The position numbers and the translations under genes are program-made. A stretch of DNA of 64,000 bases from Streptomyces sp. PKU-EA00015 (lineage in GTDB: Bacteria; Actinomycetota; Actinomycetes; Streptomycetales; Streptomycetaceae), in the NCBI RefSeq assembly GCF_013387495.1, contig NZ_JABZEE010000034.1, forward strand, positions 1 to 64,000. The letters are read 5' to 3'. Every line of letters starts with the position of its first letter. Position 1 is the first letter of the stretch. The notes beneath the pieces were generated by a model. That model saw nothing but the letters and a program-made list of their open reading frames with translations, was not told the origin of the DNA and did not search any database. Shown piece after piece: positions 27,164 to 36,675 of this stretch.

Positions 27164-27521
27164 GATGGCTCCAGGACGCTGAGGGTCGGGAAAACGCGGG
27201 GGCGGGCACGAGCGGTTGTCACCGGGGCAGGTCCGGCTTTCGCCGGATGAGACGCGTCCTCGGGGTGACGAGCAGTGGCGCTGAGCGGTCTTGCGACGAG
27301 ATGCGGCGGGTGGCATCCGCGGCGGGGCGCCACGGTCCCGGCACATACCCGAACAGTTGGTTCAGGCAGCCGCGATGCTCCGAGGGCGCAATCCGGCTCG
27401 GCGCCGCCTCCGGCCGCCGCACCGATCGTTCCGGCCGGAGGCACGGCGGCGGGCCGAAAGCCGTGACCCCGCCCGTGGGGCGTGACGGGCGAGCGGTCGT
27501 ACGGCGACTTCGCGATGCCCC
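27164..27521. other. Intergenic region between orphan lipoprotein and SpoIIE genes
   Basis: 358 bp, no supported gene; open frames here lack ribosome sites and recognisable motifs. Expected to hold the promoter of the substrate-binding gene. Confidence 0.5.
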
Positions 27522-30347
27522 TCACCGTGCCGCGCCGTTCTGTTCCCCGCCTTCGCCGGAAAGCGGCGCCTCCTCGTCGAGCAGGATCTCGGCGAGTCCT
27601 TCCACCGAGGGGCCGGCGGCGCCGTGGAGGGACAGCTCGGCCCAGATGACCTTTCCGGTGGGCGTGTAGCGGGTGCCCCAGCGTTCGGCGAAGCGGGCCA
27701 CAAGGAAGAGTCCGCGGCCGCCCTCGTCGGTGACCTTGGCCCGCCGCAGTCGTGGTGAGGTGCTGCTGCCGTCGGAGACCTCGCAGATCAGGACTCGGTC
27801 ACGGAGGAGCCGGACGGTGATGGGCTCGGTGCCGTACCGGATGGCGTTGGTGATCAGCTCGCTGAAGACGAGTTCGGCGGCGAAGTCGATCTGCTCGAGG
27901 CCCCATTCCTGGAGCCGCCGGACACAGGCAGCGCGGACCGGGGCGACCGCCGCCGGATCGCGGGGCACCTGCCATTCGGCGATCCGGGTGGGATCGAGCC
28001 GGTGTGTGCGGGCCACCAGCAGCGCGATGTCGTCACGGGGCCGGTCCGGCATCATGGCGTCGACGACCGCGGCACAGGTGTCCTCCGGGGAACGGTCGGG
28101 TCCGGCCAGCGCGTCGCGCAGGGCCCTCATGCCGACGTCCAGGTCACGGTGCCGGTCCTCGATCAGCCCGTCGGTGTAGAGCACCAGCCGGGAGCCCTCG
28201 GGAACGGTCAGCTCGGCGCTCTCGTCGGGCAGTCCGGTCCCGAGGCCGAGCGGCGGGGAGATCGGCAGCTCGGGGAAGTCCACGCTCCCGTCGGGGTGGA
28301 CCACCGCCGGTCCCAGATGGCCGGCGGTGGCGACCGCCAGTTGCCCGGAGGCGGGATCGTATACGGCGTACAGGCAGGTCGCGCCGGTGATCCCCTGACC
28401 TTCCCCGTCGGCGGCGGCCTCGTCGCTGTCGATCTGGGTCACCAGTTCGTCAACGCGGCCGAGCAGTTCCTCCGGCGGGATGTCCAGGACGGAGAAGTTG
28501 TGCACGGCGGTGCGCAGTCGTCCCATGGTGGCCGCCGCGTGCAGACCGTGCCCCACGACGTCGCCGACGACCAGCGCGACCCGGGCACCCGACAGCGGGA
28601 TGACATCGAACCAGTCCCCGCCCACCCCGGCCCGGGCGGGCAGATAGCGGTAGGCCACCTCCAAGGCCGTCTGCTCGGGCACCCGGCTGGGCAGCAGGCT
28701 GCGCTGCAACGTGACGGCCATGGTGTGCTCGCGGGTGTAGCGGCGGGCGTTGTCGATGCACACCGCCGCCCGGGCGGCCAGCTCCTCGGCGAAGGACACG
28801 TCCTCCTCCTCGAACGGCGGGCTGGCGTTCGCCCGCCAGTAGTGGGCCGCTCCGAGCACCACCCCCCGGGCGCGCAGCGGGACGAGGATCAGGGAGTGGA
28901 TGCCGTGGTCCAGTACCCGGCGGGCGCGGTGGGGGTCCTGGGCCCGCCAGCCCTCGGAGGCGCTCAGGTCCTCCACCAGGACCGCTCGGCCGTCGGTCGC
29001 GCCCGCGGCCATGGGGTGGGCGGCGACGAAGCGGATCAGCTGGCCGGCCGGGTACAGCAGATGGTCCCCCTCCAGGCCGACGACGGCGGTGCGGCGCATC
29101 TCGGTGCTCACGCCGGAGGGCTCCTCACCGCGCAGGACCGGGTCCAGGAGCTCGACGGTGGCGACGTCGGCGAAGCGGGGGACCGCTACCTCCGCGAGTT
29201 CCTCGGCGGTGCGCGTGACATCCAGGGTGGTCCCGATCCGCACGCCGGCGTCGTAGAGCAGCTCCAGCCGTTGACGCGCGGTCTCCGCTCTGCCGGAGAG
29301 AGCCTGCAGTTCGGTGGTGTCCCGCAGCGTCACCACCCTGCTCGCCCGGGCCTGGGGAGCGGTGAACCGCTTGTTGACGGCGAGGAGCCGGTCAGCCGCC
29401 AGGTGCACCTCGTCGGTGGCCGGGCGATCGGACGTGAGCAGCCCGGCGAGGTCGGCGTTCAGCCCCAGCGCGCTCACCTGGCGACGTTCCGCATCCTCCG
29501 GGAGGTCCAGCAGGCGGCGGGCCTCGTCGTTGGCCAACAGCAGGCGGCCGTCACCCCCGACGATCAGCACTCCTTCCCGTACGGCGTGGAGGACCGCATT
29601 GTGGTGCTCGTACATCCGCGTCATCTCGGCGGGGCCCAGGCCGTGGGTCTGCTTCTGGAGGCGACGGCTCACCAGTGCCGATCCGCCCGCGGCGAGGGCG
29701 AGTGCCCCGGTCGCGACCCCGAACAGGACCGGCAGTTGCTGGTTCACCCGGTCCTGCACGTTCCCCACAGTGACGACGCAGGAGACGATGGCGACGGCCG
29801 AGTTGCCGTTGTCCTCGACGGGGACGGCCGAGATCACGGAGAGCCCCAGGGCACCCTGGAAGGTCCTGGTGAACGACTTTCCTGCCGCCGCTTCCGCGTA
29901 GGGGCCGATGACGTGCTTTCCGATCTGCTTCGGGTCGCTGTGGGTGAGGGTGATCCCGTCCGGCCGGTAGACGATGACGGCGTCGACGCCGGCGGCCCTG
30001 CGAACCGCCTCGGCGCTCGGCTGCAGCACCGCCGTGGGGTCGGGACTCTCCAGTGCCGCGAGGAGCCCTGGTGATTTCGCGAAGGTCTCGGCCGCGGTGA
30101 GCGTCCGGTTCCGGGCGTCCGCCATGCTGTCGCGGCGCGCCTGCAGTAGGAGGGCCACCAGCGCGGCAACGACGACCAGCACCACAACCGCCAGCTGCAG
30201 GAGGAACACCTGGCCGGCGAGGCTGCGCACGCTCAGCAGGGAGCGCAGGCGCCGCAGCGACCGCCGCGCGCTCCACCTACCGGGCGCCTGATCACTCCCG
30301 GGCGACTTGGGCGATCTACGCCCGATTCGCCCCAAAAATTTATGCAT
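27522..30347 (-). CDS. Membrane-bound sensor phosphatase: Cache/PAS/GAF/SpoIIE/HATPase
   Basis: 941 residues. Order of domains: basic N-terminus, membrane helix (VFLLQLAVVVLVVVAALVAL, about 48-68), extracellular PhoQ/DcuS/CitA-like sensor (VDAVIVYRPDGITLTHSDPK, IGKHVIGPYAEAAAGKSFTR), second helix (about 208-228), PAS (LHAVREGVLIVGGDGRLLLA), GAF (about 370-520), SpoIIE/PP2C phosphatase (GGDWFDVIPLSGARVALVVG DVVGHG and YTDGLIEDRHRD) and a C-terminal RsbW-like ATPase (SELITNAIRYGTEPI, DEGGRGLFLVARF). Such proteins dephosphorylate anti-anti-sigma factors and may rephosphorylate them, linking small-molecule sensing to sigma-factor release. No anti-anti-sigma gene lies nearby. It is a paralogue of the gene just upstream. 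Confidence 0.9.
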   Translation of the reverse strand: MHKFLGRIGRRSPKSPGSDQAPGRWSARRSLRRLRSLLSVRSLAGQVFLLQLAVVVLVVVAALVALLLQARRDSMADARNRTLTAAETFAKSPGLLAALESPDPTAVLQPSAEAVRRAAGVDAVIVYRPDGITLTHSDPKQIGKHVIGPYAEAAAGKSFTRTFQGALGLSVISAVPVEDNGNSAVAIVSCVVTVGNVQDRVNQQLPVLFGVATGALALAAGGSALVSRRLQKQTHGLGPAEMTRMYEHHNAVLHAVREGVLIVGGDGRLLLANDEARRLLDLPEDAERRQVSALGLNADLAGLLTSDRPATDEVHLAADRLLAVNKRFTAPQARASRVVTLRDTTELQALSGRAETARQRLELLYDAGVRIGTTLDVTRTAEELAEVAVPRFADVATVELLDPVLRGEEPSGVSTEMRRTAVVGLEGDHLLYPAGQLIRFVAAHPMAAGATDGRAVLVEDLSASEGWRAQDPHRARRVLDHGIHSLILVPLRARGVVLGAAHYWRANASPPFEEEDVSFAEELAARAAVCIDNARRYTREHTMAVTLQRSLLPSRVPEQTALEVAYRYLPARAGVGGDWFDVIPLSGARVALVVGDVVGHGLHAAATMGRLRTAVHNFSVLDIPPEELLGRVDELVTQIDSDEAAADGEGQGITGATCLYAVYDPASGQLAVATAGHLGPAVVHPDGSVDFPELPISPPLGLGTGLPDESAELTVPEGSRLVLYTDGLIEDRHRDLDVGMRALRDALAGPDRSPEDTCAAVVDAMMPDRPRDDIALLVARTHRLDPTRIAEWQVPRDPAAVAPVRAACVRRLQEWGLEQIDFAAELVFSELITNAIRYGTEPITVRLLRDRVLICEVSDGSSTSPRLRRAKVTDEGGRGLFLVARFAERWGTRYTPTGKVIWAELSLHGAAGPSVEGLAEILLDEEAPLSGEGGEQNGAAR

Positions 30348-30700
30348 GGAACATTTCTATCGCTCTCGGCTACCGATCACGGGGCGATCGGGGGAGGACG
30401 GTCACGGTGGAACCGCCGGGCGTCTCGGCCCGCCGCGCCCGGACGGGCATCCGGCCCCGAAGTCGCCTGCCGGAAGTCGGGCGCGCGCGTGATCCGGTCC
30501 CGCAACCTCCAGCAAGGAAGTGGCGTGGCGGGTACGAGGTCCGCTACGTCGTCCACGTCCCGGTCCGCGAGGGACACCGCACCCCCACCGGTCGCCTGCC
30601 GCTGCGCAGGATCCACTCATGGTCGTCGTGGGCGGCCTGCGCACAGGTTCGCGCCCAGCGCGGTCCCCGGCCACTCGCGGGCGTGGCCGGGGGCGCTGTC
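30348..30700. other. Intergenic region between two SpoIIE genes
   Basis: 353 bp. Contains the terminator of the upstream gene (30665-30692) and the promoter region of the downstream gene, with an AT-rich patch (GATAGAAATG) right before its ATG. No gene supported. Confidence 0.6.
30665..30692 (-). terminator. Hairpin terminator of the second SpoIIE gene
   Basis: CCCCGGCCAC (30665-30674) pairs perfectly with GTGGCCGGGG (30683-30692), 8-nt loop, located 8 bp beyond the stop on the minus strand. Confidence 0.75.
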
Positions 30701-33115
30701 CTACGGCCCGAGCAGTGACTGTTCGGTCCAGACGGTCTTGCCCTCGCGCGAGTAGCGCGTGCCCCAGCGCTCGGTCAGCTGGGCCACCAGTAACAGGCCG
30801 CGGCCGCCCTCATCGGTGGTGCGGGCGCGACGCAGGTGCGGTGAGGTGTGGCTGGCGTCGGCGACCTCGCAGACGAGACATCGTTCACGGATGAGTCGCA
30901 GGGTCACGGGGCCGCTGGCGTAGCGGTAGGCGTTGGTGACCAGTTCACTGGCGATCAGTTCGGTGGTGAACGCCAGGTGTTCCAGTCCCCATTGGGTGAG
31001 TTGGGCCGCGGTGAGCGCTCTGGCCTGGGCGGCGGCGGTTGGCTGCAGCGGCAGTTGCCAGGAGACGACGTTCTCCGGTGGCAGTACACGGGTGCGTGCG
31101 ATGAGCAGGGCGATGTCGTCGGCGGGCTCAGCGGACACGAGGGAGTCGACAACCGCCTGGCACGTCTTCTCCAAGGCGTCCCTGGGGCGTGTGAGCGCTG
31201 TGCGCAGCCGTTGCAGGCCCGTGTCGACGTCCATGTGGCGTTCGCCGATGAGTCCGTTGGTGTAGAGCGTGAGCAGGCTGCCCTCGGCCAGTTCGATCTC
31301 CCGGGTCTCGAACGGCAGGCCGCCCAGGCCGAGCGGTGGGCCGGGGGGCAGGTCGAGCAGGGCTGCCTGTCCGTCCGGTGTGGTCACGACCGGTGGGGGG
31401 TGACCGGCGCGCGCCGCGGAGCACTGCCGGGAGACCGGGTCGTAGACGGCGTACAGGCAGGTGGCGCCGACGATCTGCTCGCCCGCGGGTCGTTCGCCGG
31501 CTGTCTCTTGTTCCGCGGCAAGGAGGTTGACCAGGTCGTCCAGTCGGGAGAGGACCTCGTCCGGTTCCAGGTCGAGGGTGGCGAGGGTGTGCACGGCGGT
31601 ACGCAGCCGGCCCATCGTGGCAGCGGCGTGCAGTCCGTGGCCCACCGCGTCGCCGACGACGAGGGCGACCCTGGCCCCGGACAACGGAATGACGTCGAAC
31701 CAGTCACCGCCGGGACCGGGGGCCGTACTGGCCGGGAGGTAGCGAGGGGCCACTTCGACGGCCGGCTGGTGCGGAACCGTCCTCGGCAGCAGGGTCCGTT
31801 GCAGGGTGGACGCGGTCTGCTGCTGTTGGGTGAAGCGTCGGGCGTTGTCGATGCTGACGGCGGCGCGCGAGGCGAGTTCCTGGGCCAGTGTGAGATCGTC
31901 CGCCTCGAACGGCTCGGGGTGCCGCGATCGCCACAGGCTCATCACACCCAGTACCAGGCCGCGCGCGGCCAGCGGCACCACGATCAGGGAATGGGCCGAG
32001 AGGTCCGGTGCGTGCTCGCCCTGGCGCGGTTCTGCCAAGAACCAGTCGGGCGAAAGGACCGGTTCGAGGAGGGGACGCCCGTCGGCCAGGCAGCTGGCCT
32101 GTGGTGTGCCCGGTGCGAACTCCACAGGCTCCCCTTCCAGGTGCGCCGGGTCGGGCTGCTGGGCCATGACGCCGCGGACCGCGACCCGTGCGACGGGCCC
32201 CGGCAGCGCCTGTGCCGGCTCCTCGCCGCGCATCACCGGTTGCGACAGGTCCACCGATACGTGGTCGGCCAGGTGGGGAACCATCACATCCGCGAGTTCG
32301 GAGGCGGTCTGTCGCACGTCGAGCGTCGATCCGATGCGGGCACCGGCCTGGGCGAGGAGCGCCAGGCGAAGTCGGGCCCGATGGCGTTCGGTGACGTCCT
32401 CGATCGTCTCGGCCACCCCCAGGACCCGGCCGGCGGGATCTTCCAGTCGGAAGGCCGAGACGGACGCGGCCCGCACTCGTGTCGGATCCCGCTGCAGGCG
32501 GGCGTACTGCTCGGTGGAGACCAGTGATCTCCCGGTCTCCATCACCTGGCGGACCCGGTCCACGGATTTCCGTGCGTCCTCGGCGACCAGCAGGGCGCCC
32601 GTGGGCATTCCCCGAAAGGAAGCGACCGGGATTCCGGTGAACCGTTCGATCGCCCTGTTGACCCGCAGAATCGTCATCTCGGGGCTGTGGACGGCCAGAC
32701 CGATCGGACACCGGCGGAACAACCCGTCGAGAACCGCGCGGTCTCTCTGCCACTCGAGGACCTCCGCCGCGGGCGCCCCGACGAGGAACCATTCGCGGAC
32801 ATGGTCACCGCGCAGCAGCGCACGTGCCCGCAGACCCATCTCCACGAGCCGCCCGCTGCGATGCCGCACCGCCAGTACGCCGAACCAGCCTCCGTCTCTC
32901 CTGCACGTCGCCGCGGCGTGCTCGGCGGCCCGCCGGTCGCCGGGATCGATCAGGACGTCGAAGACCGGACGGCCGATCACCGCCGACTGCGGGTAGCCGA
33001 GCAGCTCCTGGGCCCGCAGGCTCCAGCCGACCACGGTTGCCCGGTCGTCGAGCACCGCCGAGGCGGCGTGGTGCAGGGCGAACGGATCGTCCCCGCTCTC
33101 GCTGAGCACCGTCAT
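30701..33115 (-). CDS. Cytoplasmic PAS/GAF/SpoIIE phosphatase with HATPase domain
   Basis: About 804 residues with no membrane helix. Two PAS-like domains (ALHHAASAVLDDRATVVGWS; LFRRCPIGLAVHSPEMTILR VNRAIERFTG), a GAF domain, the SpoIIE/PP2C domain (GGDWFDVIPLSGARVALVVG DAVGHG; YTNGLIGERHMD) and a C-terminal RsbW-like ATPase (ASELVTNAYRYASGPVTLRL, DEGGRGLLLVAQL). From the GAF domain on it closely parallels the downstream gene (IGSTLDVRQTASELADVMVP versus IGTTLDVTRTAEELAEVAVP), so the two are tandem duplicates with different sensor ends. I place the start at ATG 33115, preceded by GTGGAGAAG; an in-frame GTG at 33178 would add 21 residues. The metal-binding Asp of YTDG is Asn here (YTNG). Confidence 0.88.
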   Translation of the reverse strand: MTVLSESGDDPFALHHAASAVLDDRATVVGWSLRAQELLGYPQSAVIGRPVFDVLIDPGDRRAAEHAAATCRRDGGWFGVLAVRHRSGRLVEMGLRARALLRGDHVREWFLVGAPAAEVLEWQRDRAVLDGLFRRCPIGLAVHSPEMTILRVNRAIERFTGIPVASFRGMPTGALLVAEDARKSVDRVRQVMETGRSLVSTEQYARLQRDPTRVRAASVSAFRLEDPAGRVLGVAETIEDVTERHRARLRLALLAQAGARIGSTLDVRQTASELADVMVPHLADHVSVDLSQPVMRGEEPAQALPGPVARVAVRGVMAQQPDPAHLEGEPVEFAPGTPQASCLADGRPLLEPVLSPDWFLAEPRQGEHAPDLSAHSLIVVPLAARGLVLGVMSLWRSRHPEPFEADDLTLAQELASRAAVSIDNARRFTQQQQTASTLQRTLLPRTVPHQPAVEVAPRYLPASTAPGPGGDWFDVIPLSGARVALVVGDAVGHGLHAAATMGRLRTAVHTLATLDLEPDEVLSRLDDLVNLLAAEQETAGERPAGEQIVGATCLYAVYDPVSRQCSAARAGHPPPVVTTPDGQAALLDLPPGPPLGLGGLPFETREIELAEGSLLTLYTNGLIGERHMDVDTGLQRLRTALTRPRDALEKTCQAVVDSLVSAEPADDIALLIARTRVLPPENVVSWQLPLQPTAAAQARALTAAQLTQWGLEHLAFTTELIASELVTNAYRYASGPVTLRLIRERCLVCEVADASHTSPHLRRARTTDEGGRGLLLVAQLTERWGTRYSREGKTVWTEQSLLGP

Positions 33116-33393
33116 CCGCTTCTCCACCCCGGACACCACCTCGTATCGGATACCGATGTTCCCCCCTGGTTCTCGCACGCGGCCGGCAACCGGCGTGACT
33201 CAGACCCGGGTGGGTCGCTCCCTGCTCCAACGACCGGTGCGGGGACCAGGCTGATGCCATGTGATGTATTGAACTCCGGTCAGGGCCGACACCCCGCCGG
33301 GCACCGTGTCACGGCGTGGCGGCCATCACCCGTACGGGTCCACGGTGGATCCGCCCTGCCATCCACACCACAGGGGCTGGGCCCCGGTCTTTG

Positions 33394-36300
33394 TCACCAG
33401 GTGTCCACCCGTCCCCCGCGGCTTGCCTCCCCGGCAGCCGCCCGGTGCCCGTCCAGAGCGGCCAGCACCCACTCACGGGAAGCGGCCGGGTCGATCACCG
33501 CGTCGATCTCCAGTGCGGCAGCGGCGTTCACTGCCTTGCCATGCTCGTACAGCTCGGCGACGCGCTCCTCGAAAGCCCGCTGCCGTGCCTCCGCGTCCTC
33601 GATCGCGGCGAGCTCCTTGCGGTAACCGAGGCGCACCGCGCCTTCCAGTCCCATGCCGCCCAGCTCGCCGCTCGGCCAGGCGGCAGTGGCCAGCGGGACG
33701 CGGGTCGAACCGCCCATCATGGCCATCGCACCGAGCCCGTACGCCTTCCGGAGGATCAGCGACACCAGCGGTACGCGCAGATGGGCGCCGGCCAGGAAGA
33801 GCCGGGCGAAGTGGCGTACCGTCGCGGTCCGCTCGGCATCGGGTCCCACCATGAAACCGGGCGTATCGCAGAGGGAGACGATCGGCAGCCCGAAGGCGTC
33901 ACAGAGCTTCAGGAAGCGGGCTGCCTTGTCGGCGGCGTCCCGGTCGATCGCCCCGCCGAGATGGCCCGGGTTGCTGGCAAGGAGCGCCATCGGGCGCCCT
34001 TCGACCCGTATCAGTGCCGTAATGACCCCGTTGCCGAAACCCTGCCGCAGCTCCAGCACCGAACCGATGTCCGCGAAGCCCTCCACGACGTGCCGGATGT
34101 CGTAGGCGCGGCGCCGGTTCTCGGGCACGGCATGACGAAGCAGCCGCGGATCCGGGGCCTGCCAACTCTCCTGCGCACCCTGGAAGTAGGACAGATAGGC
34201 ACGGGCCACACGCACCGCCTCCGCCTCGTCCGCGACGGCGACGTCCACGACGCCATTGGGCACCTGGACCGACAGCGGGCCGACTTCCTCGGGCGTGTAC
34301 ACACCGAGACCGCCACCCTCGATCATGGCGGGACCGCCCATGCCGATGGTTGCCTCCGGCGTCGCGATCACCACGTCGCAGCAGCCCAGCAGCGCCGCGT
34401 TGCCCGCGAAGCAGCGCCCCGAAGCGATACCGACCAGCGGCACCGAGCCGCTCAGCCGCGCCATCTGATGGAACGTCATCACATCCAGTCCTGCCACGGA
34501 CGTGGTGTCCGTGTCACCGGGGCGGCCACCGCCGCCCTCGGCGAAAAGCACCACCGGGAGCCGCCGCTCGCCCGCGAGCTGCAGCATCCGGTCGGTCTTG
34601 CGGTGGTTCTGCAGGCCCTGGGTGCCCGCGAGGACCGTGTAGTCGTACGACATGGCGACGACCGGGGATCCGGCGACCCTCCCCGTACCGGTCACCATGC
34701 CGTCGGCCGGGGTCGAGACGATCAGGTCCTGCAGTGAGCGCCGTTGGCGCTGTGCCGCGACGGCCAGTGCCCCGAACTCGGTGAAACTGCCCTCGTCGCA
34801 CAGATCGGCGATGTTCTCGCGGGCCGTACGTCGGCCGATCCGGTGCCGCTTGGCGACCGCCTCGGGCCGGTGTTCGTCCAGTGTGAGGGCGTGCCGCGCC
34901 CGAACCTCCGCGAGTTCGGGGCGTACGGCGTCGAGATCCACGGCCGCGGCTTCCGACTCCACGGTCCCGGCGCCGTCCGCGGGATCCAGCAGAACCAGCG
35001 GCGCTCCTTCAAAGACGGCGTCGCCCACCGCCACGAGCACGGCACGTACCGTTCCGGCCCTCTCGGCACGTACGACGTGCTCCATCTTCATCGCTTCCAC
35101 CACGAGCAGCTGCCGGCCGGCACCGACCGGCTGCCCTGCCGTCGCGTCGACGGAGACGACTGTGCCGCTCATCGGTGCCGCCACCGTGCCGTCGGCACCG
35201 GTCACGGCATCCGGCGCCGCGGACGGTCCATCGGACCACCCTTCGACCTGCCCGCCGGCAAGCCGTCCGGTCAGCTGCTCGACGAAGCCGGTGTCCGTGC
35301 CGCCCGCGACGAACTCCGGATCCCGAAGCACCGCGTTCAACAGCGGGATGCCGGTCCGTACACCCTCGACGCCGAACTCACCGAGCGCCCGTCGAGCCCG
35401 CTCGCAGGCCGCCGCGAAACCCGAGCCCTCCGGGACCCGGGCGATCACCTTCGCGAGCAGCGGGTCGTAGCGCGTGCCGGTGGTGTCCCCGGTCCGCGTC
35501 GCTGTGTCCACACGCACACCAGGGCCCGTCGGCACCTCGAACCGGTTCAGTGTGCCGGGCTCCTCGGCGTACACGCGTGCCTGGACGGCGAAACCGCGCG
35601 GCGGCGCCGGTGTCCCGCCGAGGCCCAACGAGGCCAGCGTCCGACCGGCCGACAGGTGGATCTGCACGGCGACCAGATCGACACCCGTCACCTCCTCGGT
35701 GACCGTATGCTCCACCTGGAGGCGTGGGTTGGCTTCGATGAAGTGGAACTCCTCGCCGCTGACGAGGAATTCGAAGGTTCCGAGCCCGGTGTAGCGGGTC
35801 TCGCGCGCCATCCGAAGGGCGCTGTCGAGCAGCCGGTCGCGCACCCTCGCGCAGAGGGCCGGGGCCGGGGCGGTCTCGATCAGCTTCTGGTGGCGCCGCT
35901 GGGCGCTGCAGTCGCGCTCCCAGAGATGGGTCACGGTGCCGGTCGTGTCTCCGAGCACCTGCACCTCGATGTGGCGGGCGCCCGCCAGCAGCCGCTCCAC
36001 GTACAACTCGCCGCGCCCGAAGCCCTGCTCGGCCTCTGACCGGCAGCGTTCCCAGGCCTCCTCCAGCTCGTCGGCGCCCCGGACCGCCCGCATTCCGCGC
36101 CCGCCGCCTCCGCCGACGGCCTTGACCATCACGGCGCCACCGGGCCCGAGTCCGGTCAGGAATTCCCGTGCCTCCGCAAGACTCGTCGGCCCGTCGGTCC
36201 CGGCGAGCACCGGCACTCCGAGCCGCCCTGCCAGCGCCCTGGCGCGGCCCTTGTCGCCGAAGAGCGCGATCACCTCCGGATCGGGGCCGACGAACACGAT

Positions 36301-36597
36301 GCCCTCGGCCGTGCAGCGCGCCGCGAAGTCCGCGTCCTCGCTGAGGAAACCGTACCCGGGGTGCAGCAGCCCGCACCCGGCTTTGCGGGCCGCTGCCAGC
36401 ACCGCGGCGCCATCCAGATACGCGGCGGGCCCCGTGCCGGGCAGCGGATGCGCCTCGTCGGCGAGACGCACATGGGCCGCTTGCGCGTCGTCCTCGGCGT
36501 ACACGGCCACCGTCCGCAGCCCCGCTTCCTCCGCAGCCCGCAGCACCCGTACGGCGATCTCCCCGCGATTGGCGACCAGTACGGCGTCAGAACCCAT
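33394..36597 (-). CDS. Single-chain acyl-CoA carboxylase (biotin carboxylase-BCCP-carboxyltransferase fusion)
   Basis: 1067 residues, ATG 36597 with GGAGGG upstream. Residues 1-450 are biotin carboxylase (VLVANRGEIAVRVLRAAEEA; VMVKAVGGGGGRGMRAVRGA; FIEANPRLQVEHTVTEEVTG). A biotin carrier with the lysine in EAMKMEH lies at about 500. From about 570 comes a complete carboxyltransferase (ARENIADLCDEGSFTEFGAL; MSYDYTVLAGTQGLQNHRKT; LCDTPGFMVGPDAERTATVR; MAMMGGSTRVPLATAAWPSG). Both CT halves are in one chain, so the protein is a whole holoenzyme. This matches the single-polypeptide long-chain acyl-CoA carboxylases known from mycobacteria, whereas most streptomycete enzymes use separate alpha and beta subunits. 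It carboxylates an acyl-CoA to a malonyl-CoA-type extender. Divergent from TetR and a ligase gene, with a shared operator. Confidence 0.92.
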   Translation of the reverse strand: MGSDAVLVANRGEIAVRVLRAAEEAGLRTVAVYAEDDAQAAHVRLADEAHPLPGTGPAAYLDGAAVLAAARKAGCGLLHPGYGFLSEDADFAARCTAEGIVFVGPDPEVIALFGDKGRARALAGRLGVPVLAGTDGPTSLAEAREFLTGLGPGGAVMVKAVGGGGGRGMRAVRGADELEEAWERCRSEAEQGFGRGELYVERLLAGARHIEVQVLGDTTGTVTHLWERDCSAQRRHQKLIETAPAPALCARVRDRLLDSALRMARETRYTGLGTFEFLVSGEEFHFIEANPRLQVEHTVTEEVTGVDLVAVQIHLSAGRTLASLGLGGTPAPPRGFAVQARVYAEEPGTLNRFEVPTGPGVRVDTATRTGDTTGTRYDPLLAKVIARVPEGSGFAAACERARRALGEFGVEGVRTGIPLLNAVLRDPEFVAGGTDTGFVEQLTGRLAGGQVEGWSDGPSAAPDAVTGADGTVAAPMSGTVVSVDATAGQPVGAGRQLLVVEAMKMEHVVRAERAGTVRAVLVAVGDAVFEGAPLVLLDPADGAGTVESEAAAVDLDAVRPELAEVRARHALTLDEHRPEAVAKRHRIGRRTARENIADLCDEGSFTEFGALAVAAQRQRRSLQDLIVSTPADGMVTGTGRVAGSPVVAMSYDYTVLAGTQGLQNHRKTDRMLQLAGERRLPVVLFAEGGGGRPGDTDTTSVAGLDVMTFHQMARLSGSVPLVGIASGRCFAGNAALLGCCDVVIATPEATIGMGGPAMIEGGGLGVYTPEEVGPLSVQVPNGVVDVAVADEAEAVRVARAYLSYFQGAQESWQAPDPRLLRHAVPENRRRAYDIRHVVEGFADIGSVLELRQGFGNGVITALIRVEGRPMALLASNPGHLGGAIDRDAADKAARFLKLCDAFGLPIVSLCDTPGFMVGPDAERTATVRHFARLFLAGAHLRVPLVSLILRKAYGLGAMAMMGGSTRVPLATAAWPSGELGGMGLEGAVRLGYRKELAAIEDAEARQRAFEERVAELYEHGKAVNAAAALEIDAVIDPAASREWVLAALDGHRAAAGEASRGGRVDTW

Positions 36598-36640
36598 GAG
36601 CCCTCCAGCAAGTCCGGCACGAGGCAGCGCCGCCATGCTC

Positions 36641-36664
36641 ATTGACATTGGCGCCAACGTCAAT
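36641..36664. promoter_or_regulatory. 24-bp palindromic operator between carboxylase and TetR genes
   Basis: ATTGACATTGGC (36641-36652) faces GCCAACGTCAAT (36653-36664): 11 of 12 positions are symmetrical. It is 44 bp from the carboxylase start and 11 bp from the TetR start. Size and position are those of a TetR-dimer site controlling both directions. Confidence 0.82.
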
Positions 36665-36669
36665 ATGCT
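36642..36669 (+). promoter_or_regulatory. Promoter of the TetR/ligase operon, overlapping the operator
   Basis: TTGACA (36642-36647), 16-bp spacer, TATGCT (36664-36669). Transcription would begin at about the GTG start at 36676, giving a leaderless mRNA; no ribosome site exists upstream of that GTG. The operator fills the spacer, so bound repressor would block polymerase. Confidence 0.6.
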
Positions 36670-36675
36670 CGCCGC

